From Coprinellus micaceus (taxonomy: Eukaryota; Basidiomycota; Agaricomycetes; Agaricales; Psathyrellaceae), in the NCBI GenBank assembly GCA_951394405.1, contig OX596341.1, positions 372,001-436,000 on the forward strand: a stretch of DNA of 64,000 bases, written 5' to 3'. Made by a program: the position numbers and the translations under genes. This document shows, piece after piece, positions 46,930 to 58,027 of the stretch. The notes below the pieces were generated by a model. It did no database searches and was not told the DNA's origin. It saw only the letters and a program-made list of their open reading frames with translations. The first letter of the stretch is position 1, and each line of letters starts with the position of its first letter.

Positions 46930-49165
46930 CGGTCCTGGGGCCCTAAATACGATTTGCGTACCCAGGATGCGATGGTTGGGGACAGAGAGAAGACGCCGGG
47001 AGCAATCCAAGCAATATGGGGTTACGTAACAGCCGGCTCGGGATTACGACTGGCCGGAATCTGTCTTGGATTCACTGCGGCGAGGTTCAATCCCCAAAGA
47101 ATGAGAGAGAAAACTATTACGACAGGTTCCCGTGTTATTCAACAGATAATCTTTGTGCTGCATGTGCACCGGAAGAATGGAAATCAGTCGAGGCGGTGAG
47201 GAGATAGCAAAGGGACATGACGAACCAGATGCGTCAGGAAGCCGCGCCCCGACGTACCTCTCCTACTTACTGCACTGGACGGTGTAGCGTCTGCGGAGAG
47301 TGAGGGGTGGGATCTACAGAGTCGGAATGAAACGGGCTGCGGGTATGTAAGGACACCCCTGTGGGCCCAAACACCGAGCCCAATAGGAGTACACGGCCAA
47401 GTCCTGATACCTCAGCATCCTGAACACGATATGTCTCGCCCATCGCCAATGTGCTAGGTATACCCTTGGCCATCCTTGGGATGTGGAAAGGTTAGTTAGA
47501 GCGCTGGGGCTGTATTTCTCTCCCCCTAGCCCTTTGTGGTTTAGCGTCCTCAAAGACGGGCCGGGAAATGGATGGACAGACTGGACGCGTAGGAGGAGAG
47601 ACTTGTTAGGGTCATGCCAATAGCTCGGTACTCGCTGAGAACGTTCCAGATGTGAAGGAACACAAGGTAAAACAGGGTTACGCTCGTGAACTCTCAAAAC
47701 GGCAGACATTCACCTTCAAAACGGCCTGGCAAATGACGATTCATAGAGACGTTCGCCTGTGAGTTCCGCCAGACCCCGACAGGGTCAGCTTCACGAGGTT
47801 CGGTGAGGCTAATGTTAGAAAGGAGGGGAAGGTGGTGAGTATTGGTGAAGATAATCAAGGAAAGCGGAAGGGATCGAACACAAGACAACCATCTGAGGAG
47901 AGCATCAAGCGCCCTTAAGGCCCCTGGAAAAGCATAACTAGAATGGGCGAGGCTCACTGCTCAAGGCAAAGTCCTATTTGTGGGGCTACCCCGTCCGCCG
48001 ACCTGGGTGTGAGCGTGAACGCGCAGATGATGCCAGGTAGAATGCCCTTCGGCTGGATTTTGGGACTTCTTGAAGGGAGATCGGGGCACGGGGGACGTGT
48101 GGTTCTCGTTCGGAGTGCGTTGGGTGAACATGGTAGAGAGAGGGAAGGAAGCTACAATTCGGAGCTCCCCGTGGAATCGTCTGCGGGGAACACTGAATGA
48201 TACCGATCAAATTCAGTACTGTTCTGGGCGCCTATTACTCCTCATCGACAGGAGGAATGGATGCCGGAACTGGATAACGCTCTGAATGGTACAAACCATG
48301 ACGCTGATGGTGCCTTGAATCAGGCACAGCACAGACCTGGACTTCGCCTTCGCATTGCTTTCTTGTCAGATAAAACACCAGCCTGTCAAGCCAGACAAGC
48401 AAACCACAAGTCCCAGCATTGTGTGAACGTAATTGGGTGAATGTGTACGCATGGAAGGTTCCAATGGATAGTTCCTGACCCCGGGAAGCCGCTATGAGTA
48501 CCAGGGGTGGTTGTGAGGCGTGAGAAGGGAGGGGGAGGGGGGAGGGGGAGGAGGAGGAGGAGGAGGAGGAGGAGGAGGAGGAGGAGGAAGGAGCCTGAAG
48601 GAGCGCGCAAGGACTATGCATGTGACCCATTTCAAGGTCCGTCGGAGATAGCCGAGCTCTGCTAACGGATTCGGAAGTCTCAGTCATCCTTCTTGAACCC
48701 TGCCTCCTCAGCGATCTTAAGTCAAAGCGATTAACATCGGTTAAGCTCCCTGATCGCGAAAGACAGATAATAAGGCTCGCTTTGTCACAGATACCATCCA
48801 CGCATAGCCTGTCTGATTTCAGGAACGCAGTTGAACACTGTCTTACAGACCCCAACCTCCAGAAAAAGCCATGAGGTTCTTGCCAAGCGAGGGCGCTTTA
48901 CGGTACGGCCCTATACAAATGGTGGCCGATAACCCCCTGGAAGTGTTCTTCCTTACTGGATGTTTTGCGGCGTGCTTATTCAAGAATCCCTCCATTTGCG
49001 TCGTGGTCTGGGCGCCTAAAGCTCCACTCCGACAGGAAACATGGACGCCAGTGCTTGATAATATTCAGACTTCTGTCTGTGTGCTTGAACGCAGGTACCT
49101 TTTGTCCCTGATCTAGGCCCTCGTGTTGTGGCGTTTGGTGTCATATAAGCGGAAGGATTTCCGCC
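46930..49165. other. Intergenic; no gene supported
   Basis: Overlapping ORFs on both strands, the longest being 206 codons (48855-48235, minus), whose serine run is only the translation of a GGA microsatellite. No domain or consistent splice series was found. Confidence 0.4.
48525..48592 (+). repeat. GGA/GGGGGA microsatellite
   Basis: An impure G-rich run followed by about 14 tandem GGA units. Strongly purine-biased on the plus strand, so likely polymorphic in length. Confidence 0.9.
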
Positions 49166-49210
49166 GTGCTGAGCCCAGTATCTCCCCGGTTGTCTCCTTC
49201 AACCATCGCT

Positions 49211-50008
49211 ATGCCCCATGGACTCTTGAATACTTTCTCGCACCAATGTGCCCATTGGCTGGGTCATCAATTCAACCACAAGGCGCAACACTGGGTGAAC
49301 GACCAAGTCAACGAGTACCAATCGGAAGGGCTTTCCTCCGCGCAGGCCTTCATGGACGACCCCAGCATCATCGACATCGTCGACTTCAACGCGACATACG
49401 AACGTAAAGGGGGATGGAGCTCTACCTTTTCCTCTTGGACTCCCTGCGAGGACAATTGCATCATCGCGATTTACTCCACCCCTAGCGGGATGAGGATCTC
49501 TCGAATCCAAGGCACGGTGGTGCCGTTCATTAGGGAGCTCCTCCGCACCAAGGGCAAGAGCGCTTCTAACAGCTCTTGGCGCTACTCGTCGCCCAGCGGT
49601 CCCGTTGGTGATCATCTCGAATACCACCTGACACCGTACAGCCAACGGTCCTACCTCTCTTTCGGGAAGCCGTCGAGCTGGTCGTACTATACGGCTAACC
49701 TGCTCTGCGGGATGAGCTGGTTGAAGTGGAGGTTCGATGCCGTATTCGAGAGGGTCCCAGGGAAATACCCCACTCATTATCGGTTTTCGCATTGGCACGG
49801 AGATGGGGGCGTTGATCACGAGGCGCCTTGGGTTGGGCTGAGTGGGAACGCCGAGTATCGCGATATCAACATCCGTTACTGGTCGTTCAAGCATGCAATG
49901 CTTAGTTTCGCATGTGAGCCCAATCCCCTCTTCTACCCCATCACATCGTCTAATTCTTCATTATACAGAACTAGAAATGTTTCAATGGGGATTGGGATTA
50001 TCGATTAG
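49211..50008 (+). CDS. Orphan protein, family not recognised
   Basis: An open frame of 265 codons from MPHGLLNTFSHQCAHWLGHQ with coding-like composition and many Trp, Tyr, His and Ser residues (IIDIVDFNATYERKGGWSST, WTPCEDNCIIAIYSTPSGMR, DHLEYHLTPYSQRSYLSFG, YPTHYRFSHWHGDGGVDHE, YRDINIRYWSFKHAML). No signal peptide with the start at 49211; an in-frame alternative start lies at 49166. A GTGAGC at 49913 followed by TTATACAG at ~49969 looks like an intron, and splicing there would create a stop at the junction (..HAMLSFA*), so either form ends the protein near here. No domain or relative recognised in the window. Confidence 0.55.
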   Translation: MPHGLLNTFSHQCAHWLGHQFNHKAQHWVNDQVNEYQSEGLSSAQAFMDDPSIIDIVDFNATYERKGGWSSTFSSWTPCEDNCIIAIYSTPSGMRISRIQGTVVPFIRELLRTKGKSASNSSWRYSSPSGPVGDHLEYHLTPYSQRSYLSFGKPSSWSYYTANLLCGMSWLKWRFDAVFERVPGKYPTHYRFSHWHGDGGVDHEAPWVGLSGNAEYRDINIRYWSFKHAMLSFACEPNPLFYPITSSNSSLYRTRNVSMGIGIID

Positions 50009-50198
50009 GCCTTCTTGCGAGGTCTCTCGATCGTTTTATGTCTGCTAGATATTGTTTTATGATTTCAAAGTAGTTTCTACTGTAGGTTAGGAATTTGTAT
50101 TACGAATTTATATAGGTAGCGGGAACGACAACGAGAGACAGTGAAAGGACCGAAGTTAGGTTGCTATCCTATAGGCTATATTGTCTTCTATAGGTGAT

Positions 50199-52435
50199 TT
50201 ACGGGTTGGCCTTAATGATGTCAGCGGCCTTCTCAGCGACGACGTAGACGGGCACCATGGCATGTCCACCGGGGCTGAAAGGAATGACCGAGGCGTCAAC
50301 GACCCTAACACCACTGATACCCTTCACCTTGAAGTTGGGCCCAACGACGTCAGTCCCAGCTGGGCTGTTAGCCTTCCCGATCTTCGCGGTGGCGACACCA
50401 TGTGCACCTACACGCATTCGAGTCGAAGTGAGCAATGAAATGAGGAGGGGAAATGTCAAGGACGACTGACCTCCGAACGAGTTGTTACGGATGTACTCGT
50501 CGAGGGCAGAGTCGCTATCGAGAATTGCGGGGTCGAAGACGGGCTGGGCGTTGTAGGTTTGCCATACGGGCGCCTGGAAGAACCTGGCGGTCTGGCGGAG
50601 GGCGTATCGCAGGGTGAAGATGTCGAAGGGGTGGCTGAGGGAGCCCGAGTCGATCAAAGGGGCACCTTGGGGGTTCGAGGGGTTCAACTTCACGCTTCCC
50701 CCTAGATCGAGAAATAAGGCGGTCAGCGGTAGAGAGCCAGGTGACGATGATTTAACGCACTCGACATGGGAGAGAGGCAGAAGTGGGTCATGCCAACGAA
50801 GTTTCCAGTCGCAGGCCTAGGAGCGAGAAGGGTCCACTTGTTCTGTAGCACGATGTCAATGACCGACACGTTTCAAGGCGAAAGGGGCATACTCACAGCC
50901 AAGAGAGCCTCGAAGTGGGGCGCGTCAGCCTTGCCCTCCTGAGGATCCGCAACGGTCTGGAAAATGCTCGCGTTGTTGGGAAGACGGGAGAACTGAATGT
51001 GCGCGAGACTGGTGGTAGTGAGACGGCCAGTCTTGCTCGTGTTCCATTCGTCGAGGAGCTGGTTGAGGAGGGTCGAGTTTTTGTCGATCTCGTCGTCGGT
51101 GAGAGTGGTATTGACTTGCCAGGCGATGGGAGTTCCGGCATGGTCGACAAAATCTACAAGGGATCGGTCACTAATGCTCTCCCGTTCAAGTTGTACTAGA
51201 CTATACGCACGTTGTCCGACAGCAGGGAGATCGGCGAGAGGAGTAATCCCAGCGGCTTGGACATCTGCGGTGGGTCCAAGGCCACTCCTGAGGAGAAGAG
51301 CGGGGGTGTCGATGACACCAGCGCTAAGAATGATATCGCGCCTGGCGGTAACTTGGGCGGTTGCTGGAATATATCATGAGTGCCGATGCTCGACGAAACG
51401 CTTGATCTCGACACGTACCTCCGGTCAACTCATTTGTATACTCAACCGTGCTAAACTTGAGAGGGCTGCTTCCTGCAACGGGGACAAGACGCGTAGCCCT
51501 CGAGTTGACCTGAATCTTCAAGTTGGTCCTGGCCCTGACCTGCTGGTTGAGGTACCCAGTCGCCGCACTCGAACGTTGACCACCCTTGATCGCGAACTGT
51601 TGCCAGCTGATACCGATGGGGTCTCCGTCGTTGTTGTCCTGGTTGAACGCCCATACGCCTGATTGCTGCGCCGCGGTGAGAGTGGGCTCGAGGATCCATT
51701 GGTTGATTTGGTTAAGGGAGACACCGATGGGACCGGAAGTCCCGTGGGTAGAGGAGAGGAAGCGGCCGTTGTCGTTGGTTCCGGGCACGAATTGCTCGTT
51801 CTAGGAAGGGATAAGCTCGTGTTATTCGATGATGAAGCTCGGATGGACGCACCTTCTTGAAGTAAGTCTGCATGTTGTTCCAGTTCCAGCTCTGGTCGCC
51901 GAGGTAGTTCGCAATCCTATTCCAGTCGGAAGCGGGTCCGCGAGTGTAGGTCATACCATCTGCGACAATATTAGAAGGGTTCGTCTGGGTGTATGAATGT
52001 GAACTTCGACGCTTACTGATCTCTGTAGAGCCTCCCAAAACATGTCCACGGAAGTAGGGCACAACTCGGTTGTTTAGGCCAGGCTGAGGGACGATGGTGT
52101 AGTTCCAGTTCCAGTCGCTTCCGAAGAGCCGCGAGTAGATGTATGGAACTACACCTTCGATTTTTCCAGTATTGCTGTAAGTTCGTCATCAGCGAAAGCC
52201 GGCATTGTAATGCAAAACGAAATACTGACTCAGGTCCAGCTTCGAGCAACAAAACGCTAACGCTTCGGTTCTCGGTCAAACGATTTGCGAGGACGGCTCC
52301 AGCAGCACCACCTCCGACAATGACATAGTCGAATGTGGTGTCCGAGGTTTGTCTCGGTACGGCAGTCGCCGTCGAGGTTGAGGCAAGGGACACCAAAGCC
52401 CCGATAAGGGCAAGAGAATTGGTTATGTGCACCAT
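50199..52435 (-). CDS. GMC oxidoreductase, aryl-alcohol-oxidase-like, secreted
   Basis: A multi-exon minus-strand gene with signal peptide MVHITNSLALIGALVSLAS, then FDYVIVGGGAAGAVLANRL, the Rossmann GxGxxG FAD-binding motif, and VLLLEAGPE. The second GMC signature is RGHVLGGSTEINGMTYTRG. Further landmarks are DWNRIANYLGDQSWNWNNM, a glycine-rich GPIGVSL, and the C-terminal active site. There HGVATAKIG supplies the first catalytic His after splicing NNSFG|GAHG, and PFSPGGHAMVPVYVVAEKAA the second. The protein ends ADIIKANP. Its order matches aryl-alcohol oxidases and related AA3_2 enzymes, which oxidise alcohols and yield H2O2 or reduce quinones outside the cell. In this copy the usual HPVGTASM is HGVATAKI, a notable change beside the catalytic His. 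Exons are separated by introns of about 50-65 nt. Confidence 0.88.
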
Positions 52436-52759
52436 TGGAGCTGCACAGTGGGTGAGGGGTGTGGATACGATGAAGATCAGGGCGTTCACCGCTCCCCTTT
52501 ATATCGAATATTTTCGGACGTGCGCCCGCCATATGTAAGGCTTACGAGTGCCAGGAATAACGTTCGCGCTGCTCGATCCGCATCCGCTGAGAGTTCAGGA
52601 AGGCCGACATGTGGGCATTGCATGCCGACAAGTTCGCCCCAGAGCGGTCCTCCAGTCGGCCTCGAACCCCTCAGCTAGTAGTGCCACTCGTACTCCGCGA
52701 TGGTCTTCGAGAGAGGGGCTGAGAGCAGGGGCGTAAGCATCTCTGACCGAAGGATCACC

Positions 52760-53199
52760 GCGGAAGCGCCCTTACCCTCGAAGCCCCAGCACCCGCCTTC
52801 ACGATGCCGACCGCTACCAGTGCAGGGTGGATACCGTGAGTGATCTCCGAACCACGGCCGCAAAGCATACCCTCAGCGGTATAGCGTGATCGCGTAATAG
52901 ACTCGCTCTCGATGACAGTGACCCAGGTGCAGTCATGCAGTCACAAGCTACAGCCCCCAGGCTGCGCTCTTCGATCACCAGGAGTTCCCACCGGGAGGAC
53001 ATTCGACTACGTGGAACCTGAGCCGCCGGAGATCATCCATTCCGTTAGATACGTGCCACATCAGAGGGAGTAGGCGGGAGATATGGACTATATCGAAGCA
53101 CGACGGTAACTCACACCCTGGATGGTGCACTTTGAGTGCATGGGTAGCCAAGAGGGAAGCAAAACTCAAAGGCGCGAGGAAGGTGAGGGTCGGGAGCAA
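52760..53199 (-). pseudogene. Secreted-protein-like ORF, probably decayed
   Basis: It starts with a strong signal peptide, MLPTLTFLAPLSFASLLATH, followed by ALKVHHPGC and a TGTGAGTTACC donor-like site at ~53112. About 200 nt further a protein-like run appears in another frame (CTWVTVIESESITRSRYTAE, then LCGRGSEITHGIHPALVAVG) and ends at a stop near 52765. An in-frame TGA at ~52945 just before that run, and no clean acceptor, suggest the gene is broken or my model is incomplete. A tandem GATA element lies 63 bp upstream of the start. Family not recognised. Confidence 0.35.
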
Positions 53200-53261
53200 G
53201 ACTAAAATCTGAATTTGATGGGGATTCGAACCTCACGTCACTCCGCTCGGCGCCTATGGAC

Positions 53262-53276
53262 ATCTTATCTTATCTC
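53262..53276 (-). promoter_or_regulatory. Tandem GATA element upstream of secreted-protein-like ORF
   Basis: Minus strand GAGATAAGATAAGAT, identical to the element upstream of MYND A, 63 bp upstream of the ATG at 53199 and 160 bp beyond the 3' end of MYND C. Confidence 0.45.
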
Positions 53277-53436
53277 TGAATCCACCCTTTCTGTTCGATA
53301 TCATACAAAGCTATATTGCCGACCATACATCAAGTGCGAACCGTTCAGCGAACGAATGAACTACAACATTTTCTTGATACGATTCCGGGTTGCCGGTGAG
53401 CATGAGCCGAGGGCCAGATACGAGGATCGTATTGCC

Positions 53437-55454
53437 TCACAGGTATCGGGCAGTACAATAGGCCCCCACATATCCACCTTCCACGGGCTTGACAAGGACC
53501 GTTAACTGTATGGCTTTATGGTCATCGGTGAAAGGGGAAAATATGCCCTTTACTAACCGCCAGTCTGAGGGGAATTTACCCGCGCGATACCCCTCGAACA
53601 GCGAGTCCACCCGTGCTTTGAGATACTCCTGAGGGTGTCGGCGCCAGACCTCCTGGATATTGGACTGAAATCCTATGGAAATCCCATCCTCTGAGCTACC
53701 TTCAACTTCGTCCAAGTCAATGATAGAGATCTGTCTGGGCTTAGTTGGCTCCCTGTCGCGAATTCTGCCGTAGATCACCTCGAGCAGGGCAACATGGGAG
53801 CCTCGCGTCTCGTGGTCGTAGAGGGTCTTGGTCTGCGCTCGCTCTGAGAAAAAGACGATTTTAACTGCCATTGTCGACATATAGAACGAATTTCCCACCT
53901 GAGTGTAACTTGTGGGCATGCGAGCACTCGATACGATGCAAGTCTTGCCAGTCACGCTCCTGGCATTTCTGCGAGCAATACACCACGGAGGAGCAACCGG
54001 CGCACTGCTTCGCCATTTGATGTCCCATCCCCCCGGACTGGTAGCACTATCCACGTTCCTCAGTATCAGTCGTTCAATGGGGTAGGAATGATGTAACCTA
54101 CATGCTGGTAGTCGCAGGTGAAGACTGATGGCCTGGCTTCAAGCCGCTCGCAGGCCTCTCGTGCCCTGTCTTGGAGGTACAGGAGTCGCTTCCATGCGTC
54201 GAATAGCTTTGGGTCGCTTCCAAACGCCTGGAGTGATGGCCGTGGATTACCGAAAGTTGAGTTCGAGAAGAGTTTCGGGTACGACATAGACCTCCATATG
54301 GCATCAACTGCCATGACCGCTTCTTCGCGTACTTGCTGATCTCCGGTTCCCAGTGCCGCCGTAATGCGGAAGAGTGCCTGCAGATATTCTCCGTCGTGAA
54401 GGTGCTCCCAATTGCGGTGGAGCCGTGATCGGGACCCCTTGTCCATGGCGAGAGAAAGGATAGACATCATTCCAGCACACAGGACGTTGGCGACGCCTTT
54501 GGTCTGGGTCGACGCCTCGATGGTTTTGGAAAATGCCGAGGAAACCTCAGTCAAGTACTTCATCCGCGTAAGGCGGCTGCGGAAAAGAGGGCTTGCACGA
54601 ACCAGAGACGATGTGATCCCAACGAGCTCCAGCAGGTAGGTAGCCCACTCGGGAGTATTCCTCCAGTCGTCGCGGGGTTTGCTGATGCGGTCGACGGTGG
54701 CTTGGCAAAACTCGTCGCATCGTCTCGTGTTCAAGTTACACTCCCCCAGGAAAATATCCCTAGAGGCTTCTTTCGAGAGGATCGCCGAGGCGAGCCGGAG
54801 AACGGGGCAGATGGCCAGTGGTCCGACATATGCTATGCGGTAGGGAACGATGGCAGGGTCGTCTGGCTGAGTCTTCGCGGTCCAGAGCTCGACAAAGAGT
54901 TCGACGAACCCGGCGGATGAGGTCAGGGCGTTGAAGAAGTCGGGACCGAGCTGGAGAAACTGGAAGAGAAGATCGGCATGAAGAAAGTATTGCTCTAAAC
55001 GTGGGGCGGGTCGCTCTGTGAGCATATCTTCCGAGAGACACAACAGTCCCGTCTGAAGGCAGAAGCTGGTCCAGTGGAATACAGCCCCGCCGGCGTCCAA
55101 AGTGTTTTGGAGCAGGGCGAACTTGACATCGGGCTTGAGCCTATTGCCTGAGTCGACAATCTTCCACAACGCACGCAAGCAGACGGTAGGGCGTGCTGCT
55201 GCGACGGCTGCGTTGATGAGCTCGCTCCTTGAGCCTTCGGCGGTGGGAACAGCGGTCCTGGTTAAATGATCGAACAGGATGTTGACTGTGTCGACGGAGG
55301 CGTTTTGGGGCGTCACAACCCGGACTACCTCGTGGATGGCGTCCAGTTCGCCGGCCCTTGCGTTCTGGAGGACCTATTTTGGGTGGGCATATGAGCAGAT
55401 GCTTGGGGATGCGCTACAGATATATACCTGATGAGATATACTCCTGTGCGACAT
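53437..55454 (-). CDS. MYND zinc-finger protein, copy C
   Basis: Exons 55454-55428 (MSHRSISHQ), 55373-54102, 54046-53899 and 53843-53437, all in the phases used by copies A, B and D, giving ~620 residues. Exon 2 is helical with family landmarks FVELFVELWTAKTQPDD and SRDIFLGECN. The MYND finger reads TCDYQH|CYQSGG, QCAGCSSVVYCSQKCQERDWQDLHRIEC, eight ligands present. The C-terminal exon carries LYDHETRGSHVALLEVIYG, PQEYLKARVDSLFEGYRAGK, PSDWRLVKGIF and a terminal VEGGYVGAYCTARYL. No tandem GATA element was found upstream of this copy and no BTB partner adjoins it. Intact. Confidence 0.82.
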
Positions 55455-55459
55455 GCTGG

Positions 55460-56890
55460 CCCTAGCCTGAGGTGTTGGATGGATGTAAACCCTTTAGCGT
55501 ATGAAAAGGGAGTAGTGTTCAGGAGCTGTTAGGGTCTCCTGCGAGTGAAGGATTGGGGATGGTGGCAAGTCGGTTCAAATCTCTCCATCTAACCCTCATC
55601 GGTGTGTATGTATCTGTGTGCTTGTGTGGGTGCCTATCGAGATTTGCCGGAGTTCCTGGTTCTGATAGAATTAGTCAACGCCGCTGTTGTCAACTTGGTC
55701 TCCATGAATCGCACATGACGTCGCCCGATTGTACAGAGAGTGCGAGCGAACGGAAGAGACCCAATGGCGGAGTGGTCACCTATCTCTGGGTTGCGGGGCT
55801 CGGTCGGGCGTGGGGGGAATCTCCACTCCATCAGTTGGGCTCATATCGTTGTTGCTGAGTATGCGAGGCCAATAACGCCTGAATGGATCTCTGTATAGGC
55901 CCTTGGATGTTTCGTGAGTACTTTCTTGCCTCGTACGCGAAGGCGGTACGTAGGGTAAGCAGCCTTGAGAATTTCGACTCCCTGAGTACCGAAGTTGCGA
56001 AGTCCCCATCCGCTGCTCGGCAATTGCCGCTTCTTCTGATAACCTGGCTTCGGCAGCTATGCACAAAGTTGGTCACATTTAGGGTCTTCACAGGCCGCTA
56101 CCTTCCCCATGAAGAGGGTAACATTTCTTGCCAGGAAGGCGACATAAGTGCAGTACAATCTCAAGGCCTCGTGTCCACTGTGTACCTACCAAATTGCGAC
56201 CCCAAACCTTTCAATCAGCGCGATCATTTTCTCAACAATGCTCCGCGCAACTTTCTTCATTTGACGAATCACCTAGAAACTGTGACCTCAGTGCGAGTTA
56301 GGGGGGGGGTGCAAGCTTTCTGGTCGACGGACAGAGAAATTTTAATGGCCGCAGCAGATGCTTTGCGATCTTGCTCCTGTGAAGATTGCGGCGAAGAAAG
56401 TTGCACCCCAGAGGCTCAGTTCGTAGAGGTAGAGTAGGGCAACACCAAACATCCAAGGCCCGTCACGCATTCCCGGAGACCGCGTGGGCGAGGATACCGC
56501 ATTGTCTCATAATGTTTAGCCCCACCCTCGGCCCCCAGTAGATGCTTCAGCCCTCCGAGAAGGGGCAGAAATCGTGGGCAACTCCCGTCATCATTGTTCC
56601 CGATGAGGGGCAGGGCCGCTTCCCCGACAACAAGGTCGCTCTCGGACGGCTTCACCGTTCGCTGGGACCACTTTCTACTACTATGGCATGTTAGTAATTT
56701 AGGGAACATGGAACCATCAGGAGAAACCCGTTGATACTTAATCGAAATCTAGGTGAAATGGAACTCTGATACGGGCTGGCCAGATGGTGTGCTTCGATTA
56801 GCACAATCGCTAAGGGAAAAAAGCAGTCGTTCAGCGCTCAGCCCTAACCCGTATTAGATGATGCAGGGAACTATCCGGTATCACCCTTCG
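55460..56890. other. Spacer between MYND C and relic E
   Basis: A plus ORF of 184 codons (55883-56437) ends in a Cys-rich stretch (LRSCSCEDCGEESC) but has no recognised domain and no splice partners. A minus ORF at 56709-56416 is unassigned. Probably decayed sequence. Confidence 0.35.
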
Positions 56891-57300
56891 TCTGATTTGA
56901 GAAGGACGAATATTACGTGCATAGACTCGCCACCTCAATTATGCGGGGAACAACCCCTTGACCGAACGCCAATCTGATCATGGGAACCTCCCATCGCGAT
57001 ATATAGTCACTGACGAGTGACCAAAACCTAGTCCTCGGGTGCGCTTGAGAATAATCTCTCTTCCATGCCAAAGCCTCAGGGGTGGTTACCTCCTTAAATC
57101 CCAGCCAGGGTGATACGGTCAAAATGCCAATAGCATCGCACCTGCTGTACCCCGGCAGGTGCACTTGTCGAAAAATGTCTCACGTGGGACCATGGGATCC
57201 ACGTAATTTCGTGGTGCCGCCCGTCCCAATCCAGGGTCTAACACGCCGTTGAGCAATGTTCCACAGAGGAGCACCCGCCACATTAAGTCGGAGGAGGACG
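56890..57300 (-). pseudogene. Decayed MYND-family copy E
   Basis: At ~57225-57165 the minus strand reads VDPMVPRETFFDKCTCRG, parallel to TDPSRETFLSRCGG in exon 2 of copy D. At ~57050-56940, in another frame, it reads PRTRFWSLVSDYISRWEVP, parallel to LRPRFESLVTDYVSGKYPS in the C-terminal exon of copy D, followed by a degraded RLAFGQGVVP. The MYND exon and most of the helical exon are deleted between the two islands. Same orientation as copies C and D and located between them. Confidence 0.6.
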
Positions 57301-57309
57301 GGACTCGTT

Positions 57310-58020
57310 TTACGAGCACTGCGGTACCCTGAATTAGCTTAAATGGGAGACGCGGGAGTGGAAGGATTGACACACTCGAGAATCGTCGCGCATGTAAAGC
57401 TTTGGCCGAGTTGTGAGAGGCTGGAAGGCCTGAGTGGCTGTGGCATGGTCTTTCAGGAACGATGCCGATGCTGCAGCCGCTGCTAAACTTCCCGATTGTT
57501 CGACTGGGAACGAATCTCTTTACTCGTCGAAGGCGTCGTACTCCCTCATTGGCAAGGGACAGAGCGCTTTGAGTACGGAAGCCATCCATTGATAGCTCTG
57601 CCGGGCAGTGAGCACTGAGTATTGCAACGGTCGGGCAAAAGAGCTCGCTCACATCGTTCAAAACTCAGTTACGTAGCGAGGTCCTCGTCAGAATTTATGC
57701 AACGACTACGACATGGTATTAATGCACTCGAATAGGTTTCTTCATTGGGGTTAGTCCTGGTAGCCTTGCTCTTGATAGGAGCTCCAGGAGAAGGTAGACA
57801 TTGGTGCCGTAGAGCAGATGACGTTAAAGAGTGCGCAATTCTTGACACATCCATTTCATGGGGTTCTATAGTCGTCCCCGAATGCCGTTGGTTAAAACGG
57901 GCTACACGATGGGAACCCTAGTGGGATCTGCTACGCCATTTCGAGGGCGTTTGCCGTTCAGCTTAGTACCTGGTACAATCGAAATGAGGCATGAGACCCG
58001 GTTCGAGCCATGAGACTGAG
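57310..58020. other. Spacer upstream of relic E
   Basis: Minus ORFs 57661-57119 and 57854-57669 are open but disrupted and without a recognisable domain. They may be the more degraded 5' part of relic E or downstream sequence of MYND D. Confidence 0.3.
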
Positions 58021-58027
58021 CAATGAC

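Noticed and set aside
46558..47199. 213-codon plus-strand ORF
   Set aside because: It lies antisense to the thioesterase exons, which carry a clear family signature.
48235..48855. 206-codon minus-strand ORF
   Set aside because: Its serine run is just the GGA microsatellite, and there is no domain or splice series.
15740..52435. Biosynthetic or lignocellulose gene cluster linking AA9, aldo/keto reductase, SnoaL, thioesterase and GMC genes
   Set aside because: The genes are spread over ~37 kb with unrelated genes and decayed stretches between, and no backbone synthase is present.
53212..53262. tRNA on the minus strand
   Set aside because: GAGGTTCGAATCCCC is a good box B, but upstream there is too little sequence with D-arm and anticodon structure, and the GATA element takes its place.
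55883..56437. 184-codon plus ORF with a Cys-rich end
   Set aside because: No domain, no splice partners, and it sits in decayed sequence between MYND C and relic E.
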